64,000 nucleotides of DNA from Paenibacillus sp. YN15. Lineage in GTDB: Bacteria > Bacillota > Bacilli > Paenibacillales > NBRC-103111. The notes beneath the pieces are model-generated. The model worked only from the letters and a program-made list of their open reading frames with translations. It ran no database searches and was not told the DNA's origin. Shown here piece by piece: positions 26,670 through 35,149 of this stretch. Position numbers and translations under genes: made by a program. The stretch lies in the NCBI RefSeq assembly GCF_003285005.1, contig NZ_QMFA01000014.1, positions 1 to 64,000 of the forward strand, in the 5' to 3' direction. Each line of letters begins with the position of its first letter. The first letter of the stretch is position 1.

Positions 26670-28028
26670 CTAGTACAGCTTGGTATCGAGATTGTAGCCC
26701 TCCAGGTTTTCCTTGACCCGCTGCAGAAAGCGTCCGCAGATGACGCCGTCGAGAATCCGGTGGTCCAGCGACAGGCACAGGTTCACCATGGACCTGACCG
26801 CAATCATGTCGTTGATGACAACCGGTTTTTTGACGATGGATTCGAAGGTCAGAATCGCCGCCTGGGGATAGTTCACGATGGGGTACGACAGGATGGAGCC
26901 GAAGGAGCCGGTATTATTGACGGTAAAAGTACCGCCTACCATATCATCCGGCGTCAGCTTGCCGGCACGGGCTTTTTTGCCAAGCTGATCCATTTCCTGC
27001 GCCAGACCGGCAATATTCTTCTGATCCGCCTTCTTGATGACCGGCGTCAGCACCGAATCCTCCGTGCCTACCGCCAGGGAGACGTTGATGTCCCGCTTGA
27101 CAATGATTTTGTCTACCGCCCAGACAGAATTCAGGATCGGGTAATCCTTGATGGCATTGACCACCGCCTTGATCAAAAACGGCAGATACGTCAGGTTGAT
27201 GCCCTCCCGCCGGGCAAACTCATCCTTCAGCTTGCTGCGCAGCACCACCAGATTGGTGACATCCACCTCGATCATGGTCCAGGCGTGGGGAATTTCCGAG
27301 ACGCTTTGGCGCATGTTTCGGGCAATGGCGTTGCGGATGGGGGTGACATCAATATAGTATTCCCGCTGGTTGCCAGCCTCGGCTACCACCTGGGGCAGCA
27401 AAGGTGTAGGCGGGTTCTGGGACAAATGAATGCCCGAGGAGCGCACATCCTGGAATGCCGCCGGAACAGCCGCTATCGCCGGTTGAGCGGCAGGCGCCGC
27501 GACAGCAGGTTTCGCTTCCTGGCGGCCAACAGCAGGCGCAGCGGGCCGCTGCTTGCCGCTTGCCACATAGGCCAGCACATCCTTGCGGGTAATCCGCCCG
27601 CCCAGGCCTGTGCCGTCCACCTCCGACAGCTCCACCCCGTGCTCCGCCGCCAGCGTCAATACCGCAGGCGAGAAGCGGGAGCGAAGGCTGTTGTCTCTGC
27701 CGTCCGCAGCGCCAGCCGCCTCGGACTGGTCAACTGCGCCACTTGCAGTTCCTGGAGGGGCTGCCGCCGCCGAACCCGGCTCAGCAATGAGGCAGATGGC
27801 CTCTCCCACCGCCGCGGTGCGGCCCTCCTCCACCAACAGCTCCAGAATGGTGCCTTCCACAGGTGAGGGCATCTCCACATTTACTTTTTCCGTAATCAGC
27901 TCGCAAATCACATCATATTGCTGCACATAGTCGCCGGGCTTCTTCAGCCATTTCCCGACTGTCGCCGATACCAGACTCTCCGCCAGATGCGGCACCGGCA
28001 CTGGTGTGCCTTTGTTCAATTGGGTCAT
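26670..28028 (-). CDS. bkdB: branched-chain 2-oxoacid dehydrogenase E2 (lipoyl acyltransferase)
   Basis: The 452-residue E2 has one lipoyl domain (lipoyl Lys in ITEKVNVEMPSP), a subunit-binding domain (RFSPAVLTLAAEHGVEL..GGRITRKDVLAYV) and a catalytic domain ending LSLDHRILDGV. The HLAESLVSATVGKWLKKPGD opening is typical of BkdB/BfmBB rather than PdhC. It makes isobutyryl-, isovaleryl- and 2-methylbutyryl-CoA, primers for branched fatty acids. The start at 28028 follows GGGAGGTACGGGGC. A hairpin repeat (28080-28147) separates it from bkdAB. Confidence 0.93.
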   Translation of the reverse strand: MTQLNKGTPVPVPHLAESLVSATVGKWLKKPGDYVQQYDVICELITEKVNVEMPSPVEGTILELLVEEGRTAAVGEAICLIAEPGSAAAAPPGTASGAVDQSEAAGAADGRDNSLRSRFSPAVLTLAAEHGVELSEVDGTGLGGRITRKDVLAYVASGKQRPAAPAVGRQEAKPAVAAPAAQPAIAAVPAAFQDVRSSGIHLSQNPPTPLLPQVVAEAGNQREYYIDVTPIRNAIARNMRQSVSEIPHAWTMIEVDVTNLVVLRSKLKDEFARREGINLTYLPFLIKAVVNAIKDYPILNSVWAVDKIIVKRDINVSLAVGTEDSVLTPVIKKADQKNIAGLAQEMDQLGKKARAGKLTPDDMVGGTFTVNNTGSFGSILSYPIVNYPQAAILTFESIVKKPVVINDMIAVRSMVNLCLSLDHRILDGVICGRFLQRVKENLEGYNLDTKLY

Positions 28029-28079
28029 TGCCCCGTACCTCCCAAAGCATATTTTTCTGTGAACAGCATCATGTGCATG

Positions 28080-28147
28080 TTCATTCGGGGGCTCCCCCAA
28101 AGCAGTCTCTTAACCGCGAAGCTTCACTTCACTTTTGGGGGATTATT
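28080..28147 (-). repeat. two-copy hairpin element, copy B
   Basis: In the minus direction, right after the bkdAB stop, AATAATCCCCCAAAAGTGA, a variable middle and CTTTGGGGGAGCCCCCGAA repeat copy A (13742-13812). It lies between bkdAB and bkdB, so it will be part of the bkd transcript and may act on mRNA stability, processing or premature termination. Confidence 0.75.
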
Positions 28148-29128
28148 TTAGATTTCCGCCAGCTGCAGCATGGCTTCCTTGACCTTGTCCGGATTCAGCA
28201 GGAAGAACTTCTCGATGGTAGGCGCCATGCCTACAGCCGGGATATCCGCTCCGCACAGGCGCATAATCGGGGCGTCCAGCTCATAGAACATCTCTTCCGA
28301 AATGATGGCGGACACCTCCGCCCCCACTCCGCCGGTTTTATTGTCCTCATGAATGATGAGCACCTTGCCGGTTTTGCGGGCGGCTTCCAGAATCCCTTCC
28401 TTGTCCAAGGGCTGCAGGGTCCGCAGATCCAGCACATGGGCGCTGACCCCCGATGCCGCCAGCTCTTCAGCCGCCTTCAGGGCATAATGGACCGTCAGGC
28501 CGTAGGAGATAATGGTAATGTCCTCCCCTTCCCGAACCACCTTGGATTTGCCGATGGGCACAATGTAATCCTCATCGGGAACATCGCCGCTGATGGACAG
28601 ATAGCATTTTTTATGCTCAAAAAACAGCACCGGGTCCTCATCGCGAATGGCAGCCTTCATCAGTCCCTTGGCATCGTACGGATTGGAGGGGGCGACGATT
28701 TTCAGGCCCGGCGTGCCAAAAAAGATGGATTCGGGGCATTGGGAATGGTACAGGGCGCCGCCTCCGGTTGCTCCGTAAGGAGCCCGGATCACTACAGGGC
28801 AATTCCAGTCGCCGTTGGAGCGGTAGCGGATTTTCGCCGCCTCGCTGATAATCTGATTGGTAGCCGGCAGAATGAAATCGGCAAACTGCATCTCCGCCAC
28901 CGGCCTCATGCCGTACATGGCCGCACCGATAGCGACCCCGGCGATGGCCGACTCGGCAAGAGGCGTGTCCAGCACCCGGTCGGCGCCGTACAGGTCGCGC
29001 AATCCTTTAGTGGCGTTCAGCACGCCGCCTTTGCCCACATCCTCGCCCAGCACAAACACCGAGCTGTCCCGGCGCATTTCCTCCTGCATGGCGGAGCGGA
29101 TGCCTTCCAGATAGGTGATTACTGCCAT
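28148..29128 (-). CDS. bkdAB: branched-chain 2-oxoacid dehydrogenase E1, beta subunit
   Basis: The 326-residue E1-beta begins MAVITYLEGIRSAMQEEMRRD and contains [55 protein letters not shown] and the C-terminal MAPTIEKFFLLNPDKV. The regions fit the Bkd type more than PdhB. It overlaps bkdAA by 10 nt, pointing to coupled translation of the two E1 chains. The hairpin repeat copy B starts at its stop codon. Confidence 0.93.
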   Translation of the reverse strand: MAVITYLEGIRSAMQEEMRRDSSVFVLGEDVGKGGVLNATKGLRDLYGADRVLDTPLAESAIAGVAIGAAMYGMRPVAEMQFADFILPATNQIISEAAKIRYRSNGDWNCPVVIRAPYGATGGGALYHSQCPESIFFGTPGLKIVAPSNPYDAKGLMKAAIRDEDPVLFFEHKKCYLSISGDVPDEDYIVPIGKSKVVREGEDITIISYGLTVHYALKAAEELAASGVSAHVLDLRTLQPLDKEGILEAARKTGKVLIIHEDNKTGGVGAEVSAIISEEMFYELDAPIMRLCGADIPAVGMAPTIEKFFLLNPDKVKEAMLQLAEI

Positions 29129-30147
29129 TGTCCGCCCTCCCTCCTTGCCTGTTCGTGGTATACATGCTTCAGCGCATCCTCGGGCAACGCGTAGGGAGCC
29201 TGATCCGCATATTGCGTGGCGTCGTTGATTTCCGCCATAATATCCTTTTGCAGCGCCGCTTCCTTCCCGTCATCCCACAATCCGCATTCCGTCAAATACT
29301 GCCTGAAGCGGGGAAGCCCGTCCTTGGCCCGGTTTTCCTCCACTTCCTCCTTGGTCCGGTACAGCATGTCATCATCCGAGGTGGAGTGGGGCGACAGCCG
29401 GTACATCATGGCTTCGATCAAGGTCGGCCCTTCGCCCTGCATTGCGCGGCTGCGCGCCTCGCTTACAACCCGGTACACCTCCAGCACGTCGTTGCCGTCC
29501 ACCCGAACGCCCTCCATGCCGTAGCCCTTGGCCCGGTCCACCACCCGGCCGCCCAGTTGGCGGGATGTCGGCACCGAAATGGCATACTGGTTGTTTTGGC
29601 ACATGAGGATCATGGGCAGCTTATGCACTCCGGCAAAATTGGAGCCCTCATGGAAGTCCCCCTGGTTGCTGGAGCCTTCCCCGAAGGTAACCCAGGAAAC
29701 CCCCGGCTCGCCGCGCATTTTTTTGGTCAGGGCAATGCCTGCCGCATGGGGCACCTGAGTAGTAACCGGACTGGAGCCTGTCACGATATTCAGGCGCTTG
29801 CAGCCGAAGTGGCCGGGCATCTGGCGGCCGCCGCTGTTGGGGTCCTCCGCCTTGGCAAACACGGACAGCATCAGCTCCCGCATGGTCATCCCAACCGTCA
29901 GCACAAACCCGTAATCCCGGTAATACGGCAAAAATACATCCTCATCTGTATGAAGGGCGGTTGCCGCCGCCACCTGCGCGGCCTCCTGCCCGATTCCCGA
30001 CACGTGAAAAGCAATCTTGCCCGAGCGCTGCAGCAGTACGGAACGCTCGTCGAACTTCCTGGCCCGCATCATATTGCGGTATATGCCCAGGACGGCGTCA
30101 TCCGTCAGGCCCAACGCCCGGTGCTTGAAGATTTGTCCGATTGACAT
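29119..30147 (-). CDS. bkdAA: branched-chain 2-oxoacid dehydrogenase E1, alpha subunit
   Basis: The 342-residue E1-alpha has the thiamine-diphosphate motif FGEGSSNQGDFHEGSNFAG..LILMCQNNQYAIS (with GEG in place of GDG, common in Bkd enzymes) and LSPHSTSDDDMLYR. It decarboxylates 2-oxo acids from Val, Leu and Ile. The ATG at 30147 follows GAGGAGGAG. A strong promoter and a FapR-like box lie in the 124-nt gap to lpdV, so bkdAA-AB-B can be transcribed apart from lpdV. Confidence 0.93.
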   Translation of the reverse strand: MSIGQIFKHRALGLTDDAVLGIYRNMMRARKFDERSVLLQRSGKIAFHVSGIGQEAAQVAAATALHTDEDVFLPYYRDYGFVLTVGMTMRELMLSVFAKAEDPNSGGRQMPGHFGCKRLNIVTGSSPVTTQVPHAAGIALTKKMRGEPGVSWVTFGEGSSNQGDFHEGSNFAGVHKLPMILMCQNNQYAISVPTSRQLGGRVVDRAKGYGMEGVRVDGNDVLEVYRVVSEARSRAMQGEGPTLIEAMMYRLSPHSTSDDDMLYRTKEEVEENRAKDGLPRFRQYLTECGLWDDGKEAALQKDIMAEINDATQYADQAPYALPEDALKHVYHEQARREGGQWQ

Positions 30148-30208
30148 CAGGAGAACTCCTCCTCACAAAATAGGCTCTGATCCAAGCCTGTTGTCGTTTG
30201 ACCCATTT

Positions 30209-30225
30209 TTAATACCTGGTACTAA
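30209..30225. promoter_or_regulatory. FapR-like operator upstream of bkdAA
   Basis: TTAATACCTGGTACTAA is a 17-bp near-perfect palindrome that differs by one base from the FapR-type box TTAGTACCTGGTACTAA. It begins about 17 nt beyond the -10 hexamer of the bkdAA promoter, a usual repressor position. FapR is the malonyl-CoA-responsive repressor of fatty-acid synthesis in Bacillales. Confidence 0.7.
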
Positions 30226-30242
30226 GACTTGGGCTTATGGTT

Positions 30243-30271
30243 ATTATAGCTTTTTTTTAGGAGGATTACAA
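30243..30271 (-). promoter_or_regulatory. sigma-A promoter of bkdAA-bkdAB-bkdB
   Basis: TTGTAA (30266-30271), 17-nt spacer, TATAAT (30243-30248) on the minus strand, immediately after the lpdV stop codon and about 95 nt before bkdAA. This gives the three E1/E2 genes their own transcription start. Confidence 0.8.
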
Positions 30272-31693
30272 TTAGGCGTTAATCATTCTCCCGTCCACGG
30301 CCAGCATGGCTTCCGCCAAGGCCTCGGACAGAGTGGGATGGGGGTGGATCACCGAACCCACCTCCCATGGAGTGGCGTTCAGCAGCTGCGCCAGCGCCGC
30401 CTCCGAGATCAGGTCCGTCACCTGGGCGCCGATCATATGCACCCCGAGAATATCTCCCGTCTCCTTATCCGCCACCACCTTGACAAAGCCGTCCGCATCC
30501 CCGTGGACCAGCGCTTTGCCCAAGGCCTTGAAGCTGAACTTGCCGGTTTTCAGCGTATACCCTTTCTCCGCCGCCTGGGCCTCCGTCCAGCCCACGCTGG
30601 CAATCTCCGGACGGCCGTATACGCAGCGGGGAATCAGATGATCGGCATAGCCCGCAGGCTTCATCCCGGCAAAATGCTCCACCGCCAAAATCCCTTCATG
30701 ACTGGCCGCATGGGCCAACTGCATGCCGCCGATCACATCGCCGATGGCGTAGATATGGGATTCTCCCGTCTGCAGCCATTCGTTGACGCGGATGACGCCA
30801 CGCTCCACCTTCACATCCGTATTTTCCAAACCCAACCCTTCCACATTGGCCTGACGGCCCACACTGACCAGCACCCGCTGGCAGTTCAGCTCCAGAAGCT
30901 CTCCGTTGCGCTCGGCCTTCAGGGTTACCCCCCGCTCATCCTTGACGACGGTTTCCGCCATCACCTGGGCGCCGGTAATAACCTTGATGCCGCGCTTTTT
31001 GAACAGGCGCTCCAGCTCCTTGGAAGTCTCCGCATCCTCATAGGGAACCAGCCGCGGGCCGTATTCCGCAATGGTAACCTCCACGCCGAAATCATGGAGC
31101 AGAGAGGCCCACTCCACGCCGATGACGCCGCCCCCGATAATCAGGATGGAGCGGGGCAGGGTTTCCATTTGCAGGGCATGATCGCTGTTCAGGATCAGCT
31201 CCCCATCCGTTTCCAGACCGGGAAGCTGGCGCGGCCGGGACCCGGTAGCCAGAATCAGCTGGGCCGGAACCAGGTTCTCTGTCTCCCCGTCAGGCAGCTC
31301 CACCGCCACCGCCCCGCTGCGCGGCGAAAAAATCGAAGGCCCGATCACCCTGCCATTGCCGGTGTAGACGTCGATCTTGTTTTTTTTCATGAGGAACTGG
31401 ACGCCCTTGTGCAGTTGGTCCACAATCTGCTGCTTGCGCTCCAGCACCTTGGGAAAATGAACGGTTACCGCTCCGACGGTAATGCCAAAGCTTTCGGACT
31501 CCCGCATGGCATGGGCCAGCTCCGCACTCCTTAAGAGCGCTTTGGTGGGAATACAGCCGCGGTGCAAGCAGGTGCCGCCCAGCTTGTCCCGCTCCACAAT
31601 GGCTACGGACTTGCCCAACTGGGCCGCCCGGATGGCCGCCACATATCCGCCGGTGCCTCCTCCCAGCACCACTACATCATATTGTTTTGTCAT
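30272..31693 (-). CDS. lpdV: dihydrolipoyl dehydrogenase of the branched-chain complex
   Basis: The 473-residue E3 has [17 protein letters not shown], the redox disulfide GGTCLHRGCIPTKAL, the NAD motif GGGVIGVEWASLL, and HPHPTLSEALAEA at the C-terminus. The neighbours and the GTCLHRGCIPTKA form (instead of [13 protein letters not shown]) mark it as the Bkd-type E3. The start at 31693 is preceded by AAGGAGGGACC. It precedes the bkdAA promoter. Genes ptb, bcd and buk of the B. subtilis bkd operon are not beside it. Confidence 0.92.
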   Translation of the reverse strand: MTKQYDVVVLGGGTGGYVAAIRAAQLGKSVAIVERDKLGGTCLHRGCIPTKALLRSAELAHAMRESESFGITVGAVTVHFPKVLERKQQIVDQLHKGVQFLMKKNKIDVYTGNGRVIGPSIFSPRSGAVAVELPDGETENLVPAQLILATGSRPRQLPGLETDGELILNSDHALQMETLPRSILIIGGGVIGVEWASLLHDFGVEVTIAEYGPRLVPYEDAETSKELERLFKKRGIKVITGAQVMAETVVKDERGVTLKAERNGELLELNCQRVLVSVGRQANVEGLGLENTDVKVERGVIRVNEWLQTGESHIYAIGDVIGGMQLAHAASHEGILAVEHFAGMKPAGYADHLIPRCVYGRPEIASVGWTEAQAAEKGYTLKTGKFSFKALGKALVHGDADGFVKVVADKETGDILGVHMIGAQVTDLISEAALAQLLNATPWEVGSVIHPHPTLSEALAEAMLAVDGRMINA

Positions 31694-31989
31694 ACGCGGT
31701 CCCTCCTTATGTATATGTAACATGGCATATCTGCATTTTTGTAAAAAATTAACCATCCTCTAAGGATACACTATTGGGAATTGTAAGCAAACTCCGCCTC
31801 ATTTTAAACTTTTTTTCAAGCGGAATTCTGTTGTAAAATAAGTTTTATCGAAGCAATTCGGGGAAGCGGGTTCGTCTGAGCTTTCGGCAATAGCCGAAGC
31901 AAACCATTCTTTCCGCACTTCCCGCCCCCGATGTCTGGTATGATAGAAACAATCCATCATTCATTTTTTTATGCGATAGGAGTGGTCCT

Positions 31990-33402
31990 ATGCTGGCCGC
32001 CAACCTGGAAACCCGCACCGAAACGGACCTCCTGGGTTCATTAACCCTTCCGGCGGATGCTTTATACGGCATCCATACCCGCCGGGCCATGGACAACTTC
32101 CCCGTCAGCGGCAGGCCGGTGAATCCCCGCCTGATTGCCGCCGTCGTCCTGGTCAAACAGGCGGCAGCCATGGCCAACAAACGGCTGGGCCTTTTGCCGG
32201 GGGATGTAGCCGACGCTATCATCCATGCCTGCGGCCAGATCATGGCCGATGACTACACAAGCGCTTTCCCGGTAGACGCCCTGCAGGGCGGAGCGGGAAC
32301 CTCCACCAACATGAATGCCAACGAGGTTATTGCCAACCTGGCCATTCTCAAGCTGGGCGGAAAGCCGGGGGACTATGACCGGGTGCATCCCCTGGATCAT
32401 GTCAATCTCGGCCAATCCACCAATGATGTTTATCCTACGGCCCTGCGCATTGCCGCTATCCGGCTGCTCCGCCCATTGGCTAAAGCCTTTGCCTCCCTTC
32501 AGGAAGCACTGCAGGAAAAAGAAGAAGCCTTCGCCAATGTGCTGAGGCTGGGGCGGACCCAACTGATGGATGCCCTGCCCATGACGGCCGGACAAGGCTT
32601 CGGCGCCTATGCCAAGGCCATTGCCCGGGACCGCTGGCGGCTCTACAAGGTGGAGGAGCGGCTGCGGGAAATCAACATCGGCGGCACCGCCATTGGCACC
32701 GGCCTCAATGCACCTCTGAAATACACCTTTACCGTTACCGAACTGCTCCAGGAGCTGACCGGACTGGGATTGGCCCGCAGCGAGTTCCCCATGGACCCCA
32801 CCCAGAACATGGATGTGTTCGTAGAGGTGTCCGGGCTGCTGAAGGCCGCCGCCGTCAATCTTCTGAAGATTTCCGGCGATCTGCGCCTGCTTGCCTCAGG
32901 ACCTGCCGGAGGCCTCGGTGAGCTGAGGCTGCCCGCCGTACAGGCCGGCTCCTCCATTATGCCCGGCAAGGTAAATCCGGTCATGGCCGAGATGACCGGC
33001 CAAACCGCCATGCGGATCATTGCCAACGATACGGCCATCACACTGGCTGCCATGAACGGGCAATTGGAGCTGAACGCTTTCTCCCCGCTGATTGCGGAAT
33101 CGCTTTTGGAATCGCTGGAAATGCTTACAAAAGCAGTCACGCTTTTCGAGGAAAAATGTATCCGCGGCCTGAGGGCGGACACAGCCAAATCGGCGGAGCG
33201 GGTGGAAATGTCCTCCGCCTTGGCAACGGCGCTGGTAGACTATATCGGCTACGAAGCCGCGGCACGCCTCGCCAAACAAGCGCAGGCGGAAGGCCAGTCC
33301 GTGCGCGAAGTGCTGCTCCGCGAAGGCTTGATGACCGCACAGGAGGCAGAGCGCATCTTAAGCCCGCGCCAAATTACCAAACCCGGAATTCCGGGCAAAT
33401 GA
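31990..33402 (+). CDS. aspA: aspartate ammonia-lyase / class II fumarase family protein
   Basis: The 470-residue protein starts ETRTETDLLGSLTLPADALYGIHTRRA, typical of aspartases. It has QGGAGTSTNMNANEV, LGQSTNDVYPTALR, GGTAIGTGLN and the family signature GSSIMPGKVNP with its catalytic Ser loop. It converts aspartate to fumarate and ammonium, or less likely malate to fumarate. It lies 16 nt upstream of hydF and starts after AGGAG. An aspA-like gene beside hyd maturation genes recurs in anaerobes, which suggests supply of ammonium or carbon for H-cluster building, but this is inference. Confidence 0.85.
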   Translation: MLAANLETRTETDLLGSLTLPADALYGIHTRRAMDNFPVSGRPVNPRLIAAVVLVKQAAAMANKRLGLLPGDVADAIIHACGQIMADDYTSAFPVDALQGGAGTSTNMNANEVIANLAILKLGGKPGDYDRVHPLDHVNLGQSTNDVYPTALRIAAIRLLRPLAKAFASLQEALQEKEEAFANVLRLGRTQLMDALPMTAGQGFGAYAKAIARDRWRLYKVEERLREINIGGTAIGTGLNAPLKYTFTVTELLQELTGLGLARSEFPMDPTQNMDVFVEVSGLLKAAAVNLLKISGDLRLLASGPAGGLGELRLPAVQAGSSIMPGKVNPVMAEMTGQTAMRIIANDTAITLAAMNGQLELNAFSPLIAESLLESLEMLTKAVTLFEEKCIRGLRADTAKSAERVEMSSALATALVDYIGYEAAARLAKQAQAEGQSVREVLLREGLMTAQEAERILSPRQITKPGIPGK

Positions 33403-33418
33403 AAGGGGAAGCCGGATC

Positions 33419-34651
33419 ATGAGCATGAACTCTACCCCCCGGTCCAACCGCATCCACATCGCCCTATTCGGCAAGCGGAATGCGGGAAAATCCAGTTTAA
33501 TCAACGCCATCACCAAGCAGGAAACCGCCGTTGTCTCCCCCGTCAAGGGAACAACCACGGACCCGGTTTATAAATCCATGGAGCTGCTGCCGCTGGGACC
33601 GGTGGTCTTTATTGACACGGCAGGTCTTGATGACGAAGGAGAGCTTGGAGAACTGCGGAAGCGCAAGACTTTGGAAGTGGTGGAAAAAACGGATTTGGCG
33701 CTCCTGGTGATAGACGCGGAGGAAGGCCTGAGCGATTTTGATCTATCCTTGGCCGCTTATTTGCGTCAAAAGAAGATTCCCGCCTTGGGCGTGCTGAACA
33801 AAATCGATCTGGAAGCCGGAACCGAATCCTTGCTGAAGGAGATGCGGGAAAAGCTGGAGCTGCCAGTCTACGCTGTCTCGGCATCCAGCGGAAAAGGCGT
33901 CAACGAGCTGCGCAAAGCCATGAGCGAAGCGGTGCCCGACGATGAGGACAAGTTCAAGATTGTGGGCGATCTGGTGCACACCGGGGATTTTGTGGTGCTG
34001 GTGACCCCCATCGATAAGGCGGCTCCCAAAGGAAGGCTGATTCTCCCCCAGCAGCAGACCATCCGGGACATTCTGGAGGCCGACGCCATTGCAGTGGTCA
34101 CCAAGGAATACGAATTGAAGGAAACCCTGGAGCGGCTGGGAACCAAACCTGCGCTGGTCATTACCGATTCCCAGGCGTTTCTGAAGGTTGCAGCGGACAC
34201 GCCCAAGGATGTGCCGCTTACGTCCTTCTCCATCCTTTTTGCCAGGCATAAGGGGGATTTGACCGAGCTGGTCCGCGGCGCGCGCGCTCTTGAAAAGCTC
34301 CAGGACGGGGATAAAATTCTGATCGCGGAGGCCTGCACCCACCATCAGCAGTCAGACGATATCGGCCGGGTCAAAATCCCCCGCTGGATACGGCAAAATA
34401 CCGGCAAGGAGCTGCACTTCGAATATGCCAGCGGCTACACCTTTCCGGGCAATATTACCGATTATTCCCTCATTGTCCATTGCGGCTCCTGCATGCTGAA
34501 CCGCCGGTCCATGCTGCACCGGATCGCCCAGGCGGTGGATGCGGGGGTGCCTATCGTCAACTACGGGGTGCTGATTGCGTATGTACAAGGGATTTTCCCG
34601 CGGGCGATTGAAATGTTCCCTCTGGCAAAGCTGGAATGGGAGGAAGCCTAA
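33419..34651 (+). CDS. hydF: [FeFe]-hydrogenase H-cluster maturation GTPase HydF
   Basis: The 410-residue protein has an Era/TrmE-like GTPase domain (P-loop FGKRNAGKSSL near residues 17-27, DTAGLDD, NKIDL), a dimerisation domain, and a C-terminal cluster domain with EACTHHQQSDDIGRVKIPRW and HCGSCMLNRRSM. The Cys/His ligands CTHH...HCxxC, which hold a [4Fe-4S] cluster, are intact. HydF is the scaffold that receives the 2Fe subcluster made by HydE and HydG and hands it to apo-hydrogenase. Its presence implies an [FeFe]-hydrogenase elsewhere in the genome. A spacing of 16 nt to aspA indicates one operon. Confidence 0.95.
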   Translation: MSMNSTPRSNRIHIALFGKRNAGKSSLINAITKQETAVVSPVKGTTTDPVYKSMELLPLGPVVFIDTAGLDDEGELGELRKRKTLEVVEKTDLALLVIDAEEGLSDFDLSLAAYLRQKKIPALGVLNKIDLEAGTESLLKEMREKLELPVYAVSASSGKGVNELRKAMSEAVPDDEDKFKIVGDLVHTGDFVVLVTPIDKAAPKGRLILPQQQTIRDILEADAIAVVTKEYELKETLERLGTKPALVITDSQAFLKVAADTPKDVPLTSFSILFARHKGDLTELVRGARALEKLQDGDKILIAEACTHHQQSDDIGRVKIPRWIRQNTGKELHFEYASGYTFPGNITDYSLIVHCGSCMLNRRSMLHRIAQAVDAGVPIVNYGVLIAYVQGIFPRAIEMFPLAKLEWEEA

Positions 34652-34769
34652 GCGCCGGATTGAATTGTCGGTGATTGCTATTCCACGGAGGAATGGCGCA
34701 GCAGCGGATTCGGCATCATAAAAGCGAACGCCATGTTCCCGCATTCGCCCACAAGGAGGAGAATAATCC

Positions 34770-35054
34770 ATGACTGAATATCTCCAGCACCAGCAGCGTC
34801 TTGAGCATGTGCTCACAAGTGTCAACGAAGCCATCCATGAGCTGAATCAAGCCAGGGAGGAAGCAGCCAAAGCCCAGGCATCCGCCGATCCGGAAGACCG
34901 CCAACACGCATGGGCAAAGCTGGAGCAAGCGGAGCGCCGGGCAGCCGAGGCCAAAACCCAGCTGCTGTCCGAGCCAAATCATTCCCAGGAGCAGCAGATT
35001 CTCCAGAATCTGCAGGAGTTGGAGGATGCCATTTCCAGCTCCCGCCAATATTAA
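34770..35054 (+). CDS. hypothetical coiled-coil protein
   Basis: The 94-residue protein (MTEYLQHQQRLEHVLTSVNE..) is highly charged with Ala, Glu and Gln and has heptad-like spacing over most of its length, pointing to a helical coiled coil without membrane segment or Cys. I do not recognise the family. The ATG is preceded by an excellent AAGGAGGAG. It follows hydF by 118 nt in the same direction, so it may be expressed with it or by itself. A hairpin (35099-35129) follows. Confidence 0.7.
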   Translation: MTEYLQHQQRLEHVLTSVNEAIHELNQAREEAAKAQASADPEDRQHAWAKLEQAERRAAEAKTQLLSEPNHSQEQQILQNLQELEDAISSSRQY

Positions 35055-35098
35055 GCAGGCCTGTTACGGCGGCGGGTTAAACACTCACCGCACAACAA

Positions 35099-35129
35099 AG
35101 CGGCGGCACGCCAGAGCGCGACCGCCGCT
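35099..35129. terminator. hairpin between the coiled-coil gene and the nitroreductase gene
   Basis: AGCGGCGG and CCGCCGCT form an 8-bp GC-rich stem with a 15-nt loop, between convergent genes. T-runs are short on both sides (TTATCTTAT and TTTGTTG). Confidence 0.6.
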
Positions 35130-35149
35130 TATCTTATATCCGCCCCCGG

